This document shows, piece after piece, positions 8,646 to 17,520 of a stretch of 64,000 nucleotides of DNA; the stretch's first letter is position 1, and the number at the start of each line of letters is the position of its first letter. The stretch is from positions 124,001 to 188,000 of the forward strand of contig NZ_CP104208.1 of NCBI RefSeq assembly GCF_026230175.1, given 5' to 3'. The translations under genes and the position numbers were made by a program. Source of the DNA: Desulfovibrio mangrovi (GTDB lineage: Bacteria > Desulfobacterota > Desulfovibrionia > Desulfovibrionales > Desulfovibrionaceae). The notes under the pieces were generated by a model. That model did no database searches. It was not told the DNA's origin and saw only the letters and a list, made by a program, of their open reading frames with translations.

Positions 8646-8674
8646 AACCACCGGTTGCGAAACGGTGGTTTTTT
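8646..8674 (+). terminator. Rho-independent terminator
   Basis: AACCACCG and CGGTGGTT arms followed by a T run, 29 bases after the binding-protein/deaminase fusion gene. Confidence 0.85.
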
Positions 8675-8746
8675 GCGTTACAGTTCCGCATGATAGTTGA
8701 TGGAGCGTTCGGATCGCCCCTGAAACGAGCCCACCGAGGAGCTGGT

Positions 8747-9097
8747 ATGCCCAACAGACGTAAGCGCAGCCGTGTGCGCGGGAGTTACGACGGTATTCTT
8801 GTCGTGCGTGGCAGGGAGTGGCCTGTGCAGACGAGGGATATTTCTCTCAAGGGGGCTCTCATTTCTGCTGCCGTATTGCCTCCGCTGCGTGAAGAGTGTC
8901 GACTCAGAATAGCCCTTGCCGATGCCATAGGGCTGGAGATTGAGGGCATTATTGTTCGTGTGGGAACGGATGACGCTGCCATGAACTTCACGGGTATGGA
9001 TGAAGAGTCCTATGCCCATCTTTCCACCATGGTGCGGCTGCGGATGCAGAACGCCGATATGCTGGACCGCGAGGAGCTTGCCGAACCGTTCGAGTAG
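8747..9097 (+). CDS. PilZ-domain protein
   Basis: A 116-residue single-domain protein. It begins MPNRRKRSRVRGSYDG, with the arginine-rich loop that in PilZ proteins grips cyclic di-GMP. It continues with QTRDISLKGALIS, matching the (D/N)xSxxG motif. The start at 8747 has GAGGAG a few bases upstream; more upstream ATG codons lack a site. Length and motif order fit a stand-alone PilZ receptor for cyclic di-GMP, acting by binding a partner protein. It sits between two terminators, so it is probably transcribed alone. Its partner cannot be read from the context. Confidence 0.82.
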   Translation: MPNRRKRSRVRGSYDGILVVRGREWPVQTRDISLKGALISAAVLPPLREECRLRIALADAIGLEIEGIIVRVGTDDAAMNFTGMDEESYAHLSTMVRLRMQNADMLDREELAEPFE

Positions 9098-9122
9098 AGC
9101 TCCCGGCATTGATGAGAATTGA

Positions 9123-9156
9123 AAAGCCGCCGGATACAGTCGTATCCGGCGGCTTA
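9123..9156. terminator. Bidirectional rho-independent terminator
   Basis: AAGCCGCCGGATAC and GTATCCGGCGGCTT arms around a short loop, between the convergent PilZ and RND pump genes. Confidence 0.85.
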
Positions 9157-9158
9157 TT

Positions 9159-12100
9159 TTACCTGTCGGATGCCGCCCGGGCTTGTTGTTCCGAGCTCCC
9201 GAACAGCCTGCGCAATCTGCGTTGGGCCGCATCAAGGTATATGTAGTAGACGGGCGTGAAATACAGGGTGAGCAACTGGGAGAGCAGCAGTCCGCCTACG
9301 ACGGAAAGCCCCAGCGGTCTGCGGGCTTCAGCACCGGCTCCGAAGCCGAGGGCGATGGGCAGTGTGCCCATGAGTGCGGCAAGGGTGGTCATCATGATGG
9401 GACGGAAGCGGACCAATGCGCCTTCGCAGATGGCCTTGCGGGCGTCCATGCCCTGTTTGCGCTGCGCTTCCAGTGCGAAGTCGATCATCATGATGGCGTT
9501 TTTCTTTACGATGCCGATAAGCATGATGATGCCCACGAAGCCGTAGAGATTGAGATCCACCCTGAAGATCATGAGGGTGAGCAGGGCCCCGACACCGGCG
9601 GAGGGAAGACCGGAAAGAATGGTGAGCGGGTGTATGAAGCTCTCGTACAGAATGCCCAGCACAATGTAGATGATGAGCACGGAGAGGATGAGCAGCAGGG
9701 CCAGACCCTTCATGGAATCCTGAAATGCCTGCGCTTCACCCTGGAAGCTGGTGGAGACGCTGGAGGGAACAACCTCTGCCGCTACGGCTTCCACTTTGCC
9801 CATGGCGGTGCCAAGTGAGATTCCCGGCCGCAGGTTGAAGGACACGGTGGTGGAAGGGAGCTGGCCGGAATGGTTGATATACAGCGGACCCACGCCCATC
9901 TTTCGTTCCACCAGAGTATCAAAGGGCACAAGCCTGCCGTCCCTTGACCGGATATGGAGGAAGGCAAGCGAGTCCGGATTCGCCTGGTACTCGGGCGCAA
10001 GTTCCATGAGCACCTTGTATGTGTCGTTGGCGGCATAGATGCTGGTGACGCGTCGTTCCCCGTAGGAAGCGGCAAGGGCATCCTCGATCTGGAAGGCGCT
10101 TATGCCCAGAGCTGCGGCCTTGTCGCGCAGAATGGTCAGTTGCAGTTCCGGGCTTTTCAATTCCATGTCCGAACTTACGTCCTGCAGTTCGGAGATGCCG
10201 CCAAGGCGTTCTTCCAGTTCTGCTGCAACGCGATACAGGTCATCGGTGTTCGGGCTTTGCAGGGTGTACTGATACTGCCCCTTGGAGGCTCGCGCGCCGA
10301 TGCGGATGGCGGGGGGATTTTGCAGGAATATCTTTACCCCGGGCACCTGCGAGAGCTTGCCCCTCAGGCGCTGGAGCACTTCGTCGGCCGTTTCCGTGCG
10401 TTCCGCATGAGCCTTGAGCGTTATCATCAACCGTCCGGCGTTGTTGGCCGAGTTGGGACCGCCGGAACCGGCAACGGACATGTACCCCTGCACGGCCGCA
10501 TCCCTGCCCAGAATCTCCATGACTGCCTTCTGGCGACGTACCAGGGTATCGAAGCTGATGCCTTCTTCGTAGACCAGTGACGCCTGCAGGCGGCCCGTAT
10601 CTTCCTTGGGCAAAAAGCCTTTGGGAATGATTGCGAACATCCATGCGGTCACTCCCAGCAGGATGATGGAAACCCCCATGGTCAGGGCATGGTGGCGCAC
10701 GCACCAGTGCAGGGTCACGTCATAGAGGCGGTGCCATGCGTTGAACATGCGCTCCATGAAATTGTAGAACCGCCCATGGCGATCATGCGTGTTGGGGCGC
10801 AGTATGAGGTTGCAGAGCATGGGGGTGAGCGTGAGCGATACCACGCCGGAAAGCAGGATGGCGGCGGAAATGGTCACCGCGAATTCGTGGAACAGCCTGC
10901 CAACCACGCCGCCCATGAAGAGCACGGGAATGAACACCGCTGCAAGGGAGATGGTCATGGAGACGATGGTGAAGGCGATTTCCTTCGAGCCGTCCATGAC
11001 GGCCTCCCGCACGGTCTTGCCCATCTCCTGATGCCGGACGATGTTTTCCAGCATGACGATGGCGTCGTCCACCACGAATCCCACGGACAACGTGAGCGAC
11101 ATGAGCGAGATGTTGTCCAGACTGAAGTTCATGAGGTGCATCACCGCAAAGGTGCCTACGATGGACATGGGCAGGGCAAGACTCGGGATGATTGTGGCGG
11201 AGACCTTGCGCAGGAACAGGAAGATGACCATGACCACAAGGCAGATGGTCAGCACAAGGGTGAATTTTACATCTTGTACGGAGTCCCTGATGGATTCTGA
11301 GCGGTCATAGAGTATCTCAAGATTCGCGGAGGCGGGCAGCATGGCGCGGAATTCCGGCAGCAGGGTGCGTATGGAATCGGCCACGGCCACGGTGTTGGTT
11401 CCGGGCTGGCGCTGGATGGCAAGCACCATGCCGGGAGTGCCGCTGTACCAGTTGAGGCGGCGGGTTCGTTCAACGCTGTCGAGCACGGTGGCCACTTCGC
11501 CGAGGCGTACCGGTGCTCCGTTCCGCCATGCGATGATCAGCGGCCGGTAACTGGCCGCGTCCATGAGCTGACCGGATGAGCGTACCGTGTATTCCCGTGC
11601 TGAGCCGCTGATGGTGCCCACAGGCAGGTTCACGTTGCCGCTGCGGATGGCGCTGGCCACTTCGTCCACGCCGATTTCCTTGGCGGCCAGCGCTTCGGGG
11701 TTAAGCTGTATGCGTACCGCGTATTTCTTGGAGCCGTATACCATCACTTGCGCCACGCCGTTGATCATGGAAATGCGTTGGGCCATCATGCCTTCGGCGT
11801 ATTCATTCACGTCCGAAAGGCGCATGGTGGGTGAGGAAATGGCGAGATACAGAATGGGATAATCCGCGGGGTTCACCTTGCGGAAGGTGGGGGGCGTGTC
11901 CATGTCTTCCGGCAGGTTGCGCATGGCTGCGGTGATGGCGGACTGCACGTCCAGCGCGGCGGCATCGATCTCCTTGTCCAGATTGAACTGCAGGGTGATG
12001 CGGGAAGTGCCCATGCTGTTGACCGAGGTCATGGAGTCCAGCCCCGCAATGGTGGAGAACTGCTTTTCCAGCGGCGTTGCCACGGAAGAGGCCATGGTTT

Positions 12101-12269
12101 CGGGATTGGCTCCCGCAAGGCTGGCGCTCACCTCGATGGTGGGAAAGTCCACGCTTGGCAGGTCGCTCACGGGCAGCTTGAAGTAGGCCATGATGCCGAA
12201 AATAAGCATGGCCAGCATGACCAGTGTGGTCATGACCGGACGGTTGACGAACAGGGCTGAGGGATTCAT
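9159..12269 (-). CDS. RND multidrug efflux pump, MdtB/MdtC-type inner-membrane transporter
   Basis: A 1036-residue proton-driven exporter of the HAE1/AcrB family, full length with 12 predicted membrane segments in two halves. It opens MNPSALFVNRPVMTTLVMLAM and continues KLPVSDLPSVDFPTIEVSA. The SLSVGFVVDDAIVMLENIVRH stretch carries the two Asp residues of the proton relay in the fourth membrane segment. The second half contains GLPSAGVGALL and KKNAIMMIDFALEAQR. The sequence is closest in feel to MdtB/MdtC. It follows its adaptor gene by three bases in one operon. Only one pump subunit is present, so it is probably homotrimeric. No outer-membrane factor is nearby. The substrate is unknown. Confidence 0.92.
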   Translation of the reverse strand: MNPSALFVNRPVMTTLVMLAMLIFGIMAYFKLPVSDLPSVDFPTIEVSASLAGANPETMASSVATPLEKQFSTIAGLDSMTSVNSMGTSRITLQFNLDKEIDAAALDVQSAITAAMRNLPEDMDTPPTFRKVNPADYPILYLAISSPTMRLSDVNEYAEGMMAQRISMINGVAQVMVYGSKKYAVRIQLNPEALAAKEIGVDEVASAIRSGNVNLPVGTISGSAREYTVRSSGQLMDAASYRPLIIAWRNGAPVRLGEVATVLDSVERTRRLNWYSGTPGMVLAIQRQPGTNTVAVADSIRTLLPEFRAMLPASANLEILYDRSESIRDSVQDVKFTLVLTICLVVMVIFLFLRKVSATIIPSLALPMSIVGTFAVMHLMNFSLDNISLMSLTLSVGFVVDDAIVMLENIVRHQEMGKTVREAVMDGSKEIAFTIVSMTISLAAVFIPVLFMGGVVGRLFHEFAVTISAAILLSGVVSLTLTPMLCNLILRPNTHDRHGRFYNFMERMFNAWHRLYDVTLHWCVRHHALTMGVSIILLGVTAWMFAIIPKGFLPKEDTGRLQASLVYEEGISFDTLVRRQKAVMEILGRDAAVQGYMSVAGSGGPNSANNAGRLMITLKAHAERTETADEVLQRLRGKLSQVPGVKIFLQNPPAIRIGARASKGQYQYTLQSPNTDDLYRVAAELEERLGGISELQDVSSDMELKSPELQLTILRDKAAALGISAFQIEDALAASYGERRVTSIYAANDTYKVLMELAPEYQANPDSLAFLHIRSRDGRLVPFDTLVERKMGVGPLYINHSGQLPSTTVSFNLRPGISLGTAMGKVEAVAAEVVPSSVSTSFQGEAQAFQDSMKGLALLLILSVLIIYIVLGILYESFIHPLTILSGLPSAGVGALLTLMIFRVDLNLYGFVGIIMLIGIVKKNAIMMIDFALEAQRKQGMDARKAICEGALVRFRPIMMTTLAALMGTLPIALGFGAGAEARRPLGLSVVGGLLLSQLLTLYFTPVYYIYLDAAQRRLRRLFGSSEQQARAASDR

Positions 12270-12272
12270 GTG

Positions 12273-13475
12273 CTACTGCGCCTTTGCCGGTTCCGCTCCG
12301 GCGGGGGAGGGGACTGCCTTGGGTTCGTTGCGTACCTCGACGCTCATGCCGGGGGCCAGACGGACCTGGCCGTCAAGCGCCACCCGTTCGCCCGCTTTCA
12401 GACCCGCGGAGACAACGGTTCGGTCTCCGACAAGAAAATCCACGGTGATGAGCCGGTCTTCGGCCTTGTTGTCCGGAGTGATGACATACACATACGAGCC
12501 GTTGATGCCGTCCATGACCGCAGCGGTGGGAATGAGCACGGCGGCGGGCTCTTCACGCAAGACCAGTCCGGCCCTGACAAATTGCCCGGGCCAGAGTTTC
12601 TTGTCGGCGTTGGAATATTGAGCCCGCAGCTTGATGGTGCCCGTTGCCGTATCCACGGTGTTGTCCATGGCGGTGAGCGCGGCGGCAATGGAGTTGCCTG
12701 AACTGGAGGCGCTCTGGCTGTCGTCCGCTTTGCCGGTGGCAGGCGTGATGTACACGGTTACCTCTCCTGCCTGCCGCATGGTCATGACTTCCGGCAGATA
12801 TTTTTCCGGCAGGGAGAAGGAAATGGAAATGGGTTCCAGCTGGTTGATGACGCAGAGGGTGCGGTCGTCGTTGGCCTTGATGACGTTGCCCTCGTTGACC
12901 TGCACAATTCCCACGTTGCCCGGAATGGGGGCGCGGATGACCGTGTAGCTGAGGTCCAGCTGCGCACGTTCCAGCGTGGCCAGATTGAGCTGTATATCGC
13001 TTTCCAGCGATTTTGCGTCGGCGTAGGTCTTGTCGTACTGCTCCTGCGCCACGGCGTTTATCTTGTTGAGCTGGGCATACCGCTTGAGATCCTTGTTGGC
13101 TTTTTCCAGCAGAATGCGGTTACGCCCGAGTTTGGCCTGTGCCTCGCGGATGGCAAGCTCGAAGGGGCGCGGGTCCAATCTGAAAAGCAGGTCGCCAGCA
13201 TTCACGCTCTGGCCGTCGCGAACCCGCTGTTCCACAATGGTACCGCCAACCTGCGTCTTGATGGCAACGGTTGCCTGCGGTTGGACGTTGCCTACGGCGG
13301 AAACCACGAACTGGGCTGGTTCCTGCACCGCTGTTGCAACGATAACGGGGACGTCGCGTTTCTTTTTTCCGCTCTCCGGCGCATTGCCGGAGCAACCGGC
13401 CAGCATGCCGAGGCAGAAGAGCAGAATCAGGCAGGGGAGATATACGAGGCGTGCATACGCCGGATGATGGACCAT
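12273..13475 (-). CDS. RND efflux periplasmic adaptor lipoprotein, MdtA/AcrA type
   Basis: A 400-residue membrane-fusion protein. The ATG at 13475 has GGAG eight bases upstream; a start 24 bases earlier lacks a site. The leader ends in the lipobox LAGC, so the mature protein is probably lipid-anchored in the inner membrane. The biotinyl-lipoyl half motifs are seen in VAIKTQVGGTIVEQRVRDGQ and in RAPIPGNVGIVQVNEGN, flanking a coiled-coil hairpin around residues 110-170. The beta-barrel part and the C-terminal VALDGQVRLAPGMSVEV follow. It links the downstream RND pump to an outer-membrane channel encoded elsewhere. Confidence 0.92.
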   Translation of the reverse strand: MVHHPAYARLVYLPCLILLFCLGMLAGCSGNAPESGKKKRDVPVIVATAVQEPAQFVVSAVGNVQPQATVAIKTQVGGTIVEQRVRDGQSVNAGDLLFRLDPRPFELAIREAQAKLGRNRILLEKANKDLKRYAQLNKINAVAQEQYDKTYADAKSLESDIQLNLATLERAQLDLSYTVIRAPIPGNVGIVQVNEGNVIKANDDRTLCVINQLEPISISFSLPEKYLPEVMTMRQAGEVTVYITPATGKADDSQSASSSGNSIAAALTAMDNTVDTATGTIKLRAQYSNADKKLWPGQFVRAGLVLREEPAAVLIPTAAVMDGINGSYVYVITPDNKAEDRLITVDFLVGDRTVVSAGLKAGERVALDGQVRLAPGMSVEVRNEPKAVPSPAGAEPAKAQ

Positions 13476-13804
13476 GCGATTGTCTCCGTGTACGTGCATA
13501 ATCGGAAGCGGCGGGCAGTACGTTTGCGAACTGCGCGTTTTGAACTCGTATGGATGTTTGTCAGAACCGAGGGATGAGTCAATAAGAATCTTGGCCTGTT
13601 ATGCCTTGCGGGAGAATGGGGTTGGACTGTGTTTGGGCAAGAGGTCAGACCAATCAGGCGGTTACGATGCGTGCCGGCAATGTGATTTACATGCAGAGGG
13701 AAAATCAGCATAATGCCAGACTGTCTGGACCATGGGACGGTCCATGGCTTTTGCAATGAACTGAGTGTGTCGGGCGGGTTGAATCCGTGCCCTGAGGAGT
13801 TGCC
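13476..13804. other. Intergenic region between divergent RND operon and YhcH-family gene
   Basis: About 330 bases hold the divergent promoters. Around 13729-13747 there is a small inverted repeat, with CCATGG twice around GGACGGTCC-like sequence. No convincing gene or regulator site was seen; short frames here have no ribosome site. Confidence 0.5.
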
Positions 13805-14281
13805 GTGATTGTCGATACCTTGGAAAACTGGCGGACGTATCCGCTTGGACCTACGTGGGAAAAGGCCTTTCTGTTTCTGGAATCGCTGACGCCCGAAATG
13901 GCCGTGGGGAAGTATGCCATAGACGGTACGGACATCTTTGCCGTGGTTGCGGAATACGAGACGGTTCCGGAGAACAGCAAACCCTACGAGTCGCACCGTG
14001 AGTACATGGACGTGCAATTCCTGCTGCGTGGGCATGAGTGGTTTGATTATGCTCCCGTGAAGGCGCTTGCCGTGACGCAGGACTATGATCCCGCCAAGGG
14101 GGACGTTATGCGTTATGCCCGCGATGGAGCGCCCACTACGCGCATAACGCTGGGAGACGGCGTGTTTGCGGCCTTGTATCCTGAAGACGGACATGCCCCG
14201 GGTGTGGCCATGGACGGAAAACCTGCCCCCGTGAAGAAAGTGGTGGTGAAGGTCAGGGTGTCCCTGCTGGCAGGACGCTGA
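13805..14281 (+). CDS. YhcH/YjgK/YiaL family protein
   Basis: A 158-residue cupin-like cytoplasmic protein. It starts at a GTG (13805) with GAGGAG upstream. Family marks include the opening MIVDTLENW, the stretch YESHREYMDVQFLLRGHEW carrying the conserved His and Glu of the putative metal site, and the late FAALYPEDGHAPGVAM with its His. The family includes E. coli NanQ (YhcH), which helps the anomerisation of N-acetylneuraminate, and other sugar-related members. No sugar operon is adjacent here, so its substrate is open. It is transcribed alone, with a strong terminator after it. Confidence 0.88.
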   Translation: MIVDTLENWRTYPLGPTWEKAFLFLESLTPEMAVGKYAIDGTDIFAVVAEYETVPENSKPYESHREYMDVQFLLRGHEWFDYAPVKALAVTQDYDPAKGDVMRYARDGAPTTRITLGDGVFAALYPEDGHAPGVAMDGKPAPVKKVVVKVRVSLLAGR

Positions 14282-14305
14282 TTTTTCCGAGTTATATGAA
14301 TGGAT

Positions 14306-14340
14306 AACGGCGACAGGTCTGATGACCTGTCGCCGTTTTT
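14306..14340. terminator. Rho-independent terminator
   Basis: AACGGCGACAGGTC and GACCTGTCGCCGTT arms with a TGAT loop and a T run, following the YhcH-family gene and facing the convergent histidine kinase gene. Confidence 0.85.
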
Positions 14341-14365
14341 TGTATCTTGTATGGAGATCCGCAGA

Positions 14366-16309
14366 CTAGTGCGTTGCGGGCTGGTGCAGGGGCAGACGGA
14401 TATGGAAGCTGCTGCCGCAGCCTACTTCGGAATTAATGGTGATGTCGCCATGGTGGCGGGTGATAACTTCGTGGGCGTAGAAAAGGCCGATGCCCGTGCC
14501 TACGTGTCCCTTGGAGGAAAAGAACAGGGTGAACATGTTGTCGCGGGTTTCCCTGTCCAGTCCCACGCCGTTGTCTTCCACTACCATGTGCGCGTATTCG
14601 CCGTTGCGCCAGACGCGGAATGTGACGGCATGTTTCGTCTTTGTTCTGTCGAAGAGGCAGGCATCCACGGCGTTATCAAGAATGTTGGTGACGGCTGAAG
14701 CGAGGGACAGCGTATCCGCTTCAAAGGAACCTTGCGCCTGTTCCACATCCAGCGTCAGGGCGATGCCGTTGGTTTCCGCCTTGTGGCGTATGGCCTCGAA
14801 CTGCTGAACCGCAAATTCCCGGAGGTCTGATTGGCCGAGTTCAAGCTCGCGGTTTCTGGCGTAGTCCAGAATATCGAGCGACATCTTGCGCAGACTGCCG
14901 AGCTTTTCCCGTACCTGCGTCCAACCTGATGCGATGCGCTCGATGTCTTCCTTCCTGAGGCCCGCTTCCAGTCTGTAGGCACCGCCGTCTATGGCCATGA
15001 GCAGGCCCTTCATGCCGTGCGACATGGAGCCGAGCATGATGCCGAGGGAGGCGAGATGGCTCTGCAACTGGCGGATCATGGTGATATCTGTGGAAAGCTC
15101 GATGACGTGCGTCAGTTCGCCATGTTCATCATATATGGGAGCAGTCTGGACAAGGATGTTGCAGGGGGTGCCCTGATTGGTGGTCACCTGCTTTTCCGCC
15201 TGATGGGACTGGCCGTCTTCAAAGGTGCGGACGATAGGGCATTCCGCGCAGGGTTCCGAGCTGTGCCTGTACAGCTCATGACAGCGTGCACCCGGGGTGT
15301 AGCTGAACTGCTCCTTGAACCGGCGGTTGGCGTCCACCACCCGCAAGTCCTTGTCCTGCACGGTGATGAAACAGGGGGCTTCGTCAAAAAGTTTGCGATA
15401 CTGCTTCTGCACGGCAAGCAGCTTCTGCTGCTGTTCCTCAACCTCGGAAACGTCTACGGCAATTTCCAGCACGAGATCGTATTCGCGTTCCGGTCCCTTG
15501 ATGGGGAAGGTGTAGATGAGGGAGGGCAGTTCTTCGCCGTGGGCAGTGAAAATTGGTTCGCATCGTTTGCAGGAAGCGCCGGAAAGGAAGGTTTCCTCAA
15601 CGGGGTTGATCCATCCTTCATTGCCTGCGGACTGGTAGACGATGCCTTTGGCGCTATTGATTGCGTCGGTGCAGAATCGGTCACGGAATGCATTATTGGC
15701 GGCGACGATGGAGCCGTTGCGTTCATGCAGCGCGGCATGGGTGGGCAGTTGGGCCACATACTCCGCACACTTGGCGTCTTCCACGGCTTCCAGCATGGCG
15801 CGGGAAAGGCCTTCCACAATCATGCCCGCGGCGGCGATGCGTTCGTCCTGCAGCATGGCTGCGGCCTGCTCGTGGGCAACCTTGCGGCTGTCTTCCTGAT
15901 AGCGCCTCAGCTCGTGGCGCATTGAGGCGTCGTCCCATGCCTTGCGGATGGTTGCGAGCAGCAGGGCGGGGTCATACGGCTCAGGCACCATGGCGGATGC
16001 GCCTTCATCCAGAAGGGTGGCGACGTCGGAAAATTCTTCGGGGTACGCCAGAATGACGATTTCGGAGTCCAGAAAGTCCGGCACGGTGTGCGGACGGGAG
16101 AGGATAACCGTGGGAGAGGCCATGCCGACAGGGGTATTCGCAGAAAGGGAAGGGCGGCTGCACAGCCCGCCGAGCGTTCTCTGATCCGTCAGGACGTTGA
16201 AACCGGCTCTTTCAAGCAGGGCCACGACATCCGGCGCATCAAAGGTGACAAGCACGGAAGGGGTGTCGGAAGTGCCACTGAAACAACTGGCGGATGGGAA
16301 TGGGAGCAT
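14366..16309 (-). CDS. PAS-domain sensor histidine kinase with a degenerate N-terminal receiver
   Basis: A 647-residue soluble kinase. GGAAGAG lies six bases before the ATG at 16309; an ATG two codons earlier has no room for a site. Residues 15-125 look like a receiver remnant: the end GASAMVPEPYDPALLLATIRKA fits the last strand and helix, but no phospho-acceptor Asp is evident and the usual Lys is Pro. Two PAS domains follow (about 185-290 and 305-415). The first has CKRC, the second CHELYRHSSEPCAECP, so a redox or metal role is possible. The kinase core has the H-box MSHGMKGLL (His431), NILDNAVDAC, EDNGVGL and GTGIGLFYAHEV. It is separated by a terminator from the response regulator gene upstream, its likely but unproven partner. 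Confidence 0.88.
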   Translation of the reverse strand: MLPFPSASCFSGTSDTPSVLVTFDAPDVVALLERAGFNVLTDQRTLGGLCSRPSLSANTPVGMASPTVILSRPHTVPDFLDSEIVILAYPEEFSDVATLLDEGASAMVPEPYDPALLLATIRKAWDDASMRHELRRYQEDSRKVAHEQAAAMLQDERIAAAGMIVEGLSRAMLEAVEDAKCAEYVAQLPTHAALHERNGSIVAANNAFRDRFCTDAINSAKGIVYQSAGNEGWINPVEETFLSGASCKRCEPIFTAHGEELPSLIYTFPIKGPEREYDLVLEIAVDVSEVEEQQQKLLAVQKQYRKLFDEAPCFITVQDKDLRVVDANRRFKEQFSYTPGARCHELYRHSSEPCAECPIVRTFEDGQSHQAEKQVTTNQGTPCNILVQTAPIYDEHGELTHVIELSTDITMIRQLQSHLASLGIMLGSMSHGMKGLLMAIDGGAYRLEAGLRKEDIERIASGWTQVREKLGSLRKMSLDILDYARNRELELGQSDLREFAVQQFEAIRHKAETNGIALTLDVEQAQGSFEADTLSLASAVTNILDNAVDACLFDRTKTKHAVTFRVWRNGEYAHMVVEDNGVGLDRETRDNMFTLFFSSKGHVGTGIGLFYAHEVITRHHGDITINSEVGCGSSFHIRLPLHQPATH

Positions 16310-16356
16310 GAACATCTCTTCCGGCGTTTTGCTGAGCCGTTCCGGTTCTGGATATG

Positions 16357-16392
16357 AAAAAAGCCGTGCGATGGGGTTTCCGTCGCACGGCT
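16357..16392 (-). terminator. Rho-independent terminator between response regulator and histidine kinase
   Basis: AGCCGTGCGA and TCGCACGGCT arms. On the minus strand they are followed by TTTTTT. Transcripts of the response regulator should largely stop here. Confidence 0.8.
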
Positions 16393-16410
16393 ATCACGAT
16401 TCAGGATACC

Positions 16411-16764
16411 CTAGGCAATACGCTCTGCAACCGTGCTAAGAAGCAGGGATACATCAACGGGTTTGGAAATGGTGGGAACACCCTTGCGCAGCGCCGGAGG
16501 ACGGGGGCCCACACCGCTGACGACCACTACGGGCGTATCCTTGATTTCCGATTCCTTACGCATATTCACAAAGAACATGGTGCCGCCCTTGCCGGGCATT
16601 TCCATATCCAGAAGCACGAGGTCAGGCTTTTCCTGACGTGCTTTTTCAAGACCTTCCGCACAGCTGTAAGCGGCGCAGGTAGAGTAGTCGTGATCGCGCA
16701 GCAGGTCTTCGAGGAACGTTACAATAGTCGGGTCATCATCAACGATGAGGATCTTCTTGGCCAT
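16411..16764 (-). CDS. Single-domain response regulator (CheY-like)
   Basis: A 117-residue receiver with no output domain. All active-site residues are visible: the acidic pair in LIVDDDPT, the phospho-acceptor Asp in DLVLLDMEMPGKGG, the Ser in VVVSGVG and the Lys in ISKPVD. The ATG at 16764 starts right at the first strand and has GGAGG upstream. It probably relays phosphate to or from another protein. The histidine kinase gene lies just downstream in the same direction, with a terminator between them, so a phosphorelay between the two is plausible. Confidence 0.92.
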   Translation of the reverse strand: MAKKILIVDDDPTIVTFLEDLLRDHDYSTCAAYSCAEGLEKARQEKPDLVLLDMEMPGKGGTMFFVNMRKESEIKDTPVVVVSGVGPRPPALRKGVPTISKPVDVSLLLSTVAERIA

Positions 16765-16901
16765 GGGGCCTCCCTGTTCAATTCGTCCGGACGAGTCCGT
16801 TTTCGGGTGTTGCTCCAACCGTCCGCGCCGCTCCCTGACGGATCGGTCTGCGCGCAGCGTGCGCAGAGGAACGGCGCGGCCGGAAGGAGTAGTTGTTCTT
16901 T

Positions 16902-17510
16902 TTAGGCGTTCTTGGACTTTCCGAGGGCGGAAAGCAGTTCAGCCATGATACCGAGAGCCTGCTTGGAGTCCTTGCTGTGCAGCTGGCCCACCATGCCGAG
17001 CGGGCTAACGCTCTTGGCATTTTCGATGTCAGCGTCGGCAAGGCGCTCGAGCAGACCGGCCATGTTCACCAGAGCGGTGCCCATACGGCCGAACTCTTCG
17101 GGGGTGTACTTCTGGGTGATGTTACCCATGGAATCGCTCAGAGCGCCAAGCGCCTTGAACACGCCCTTCTGATCGAGTTCATCGAACTTTTCGATGGAGG
17201 CGATGAAGGTGGGCTTGATCATGGGTTCGCAGGTGCGCCACAGCTCGATGATGTTCTCAAGAGATTCCATCATCCAGGTGAGGTCGCGAACGCTCATCAT
17301 GAAGCGCTTGGACAGTGCGCCAAGGTCTTCAAGGGTGCAGCGTTCCTGCACATCGCTGAAGCTTTTCAGCATCACGTTGTTCATCACGTCCCGTACGATG
17401 GGCGTGACGGTCTCCTGAAGATCCTGCATGGTCTCTGCACGGCTGTGCATCATGCTGATCTTCTCCTCGAGAGACTCGAGGCGTTCGAGAATGCGTTCTT
17501 CGTTGGTCAT
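16902..17510 (-). CDS. DUF1641 family protein
   Basis: A 202-residue soluble helical protein. The N-terminus is a short coiled coil (ERILERLESLEEKISMM). The central part has LEDLGALSKRFMMSVRDLTWM and the C-terminal part repeats the same kind of helix (EEFGRMGTALVNMAGLLERL). DUF1641 proteins are commonly encoded beside type III sulfide:quinone oxidoreductases and related flavoproteins, as here, where the oxidoreductase ends 10 bases upstream. The function is unknown; an accessory or regulatory subunit for the oxidoreductase is the simplest inference. The C-terminus, residues 165-202, may be flexible. Confidence 0.85.
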   Translation of the reverse strand: MTNEERILERLESLEEKISMMHSRAETMQDLQETVTPIVRDVMNNVMLKSFSDVQERCTLEDLGALSKRFMMSVRDLTWMMESLENIIELWRTCEPMIKPTFIASIEKFDELDQKGVFKALGALSDSMGNITQKYTPEEFGRMGTALVNMAGLLERLADADIENAKSVSPLGMVGQLHSKDSKQALGIMAELLSALGKSKNA

Positions 17511-17520
17511 TGCACCGCCC

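Noticed and set aside
13729-13747. Small inverted repeat with two CCATGG words before the YhcH-family gene
   Set aside because: Too short and without context to claim a regulator site; noted in the intergenic entry only.
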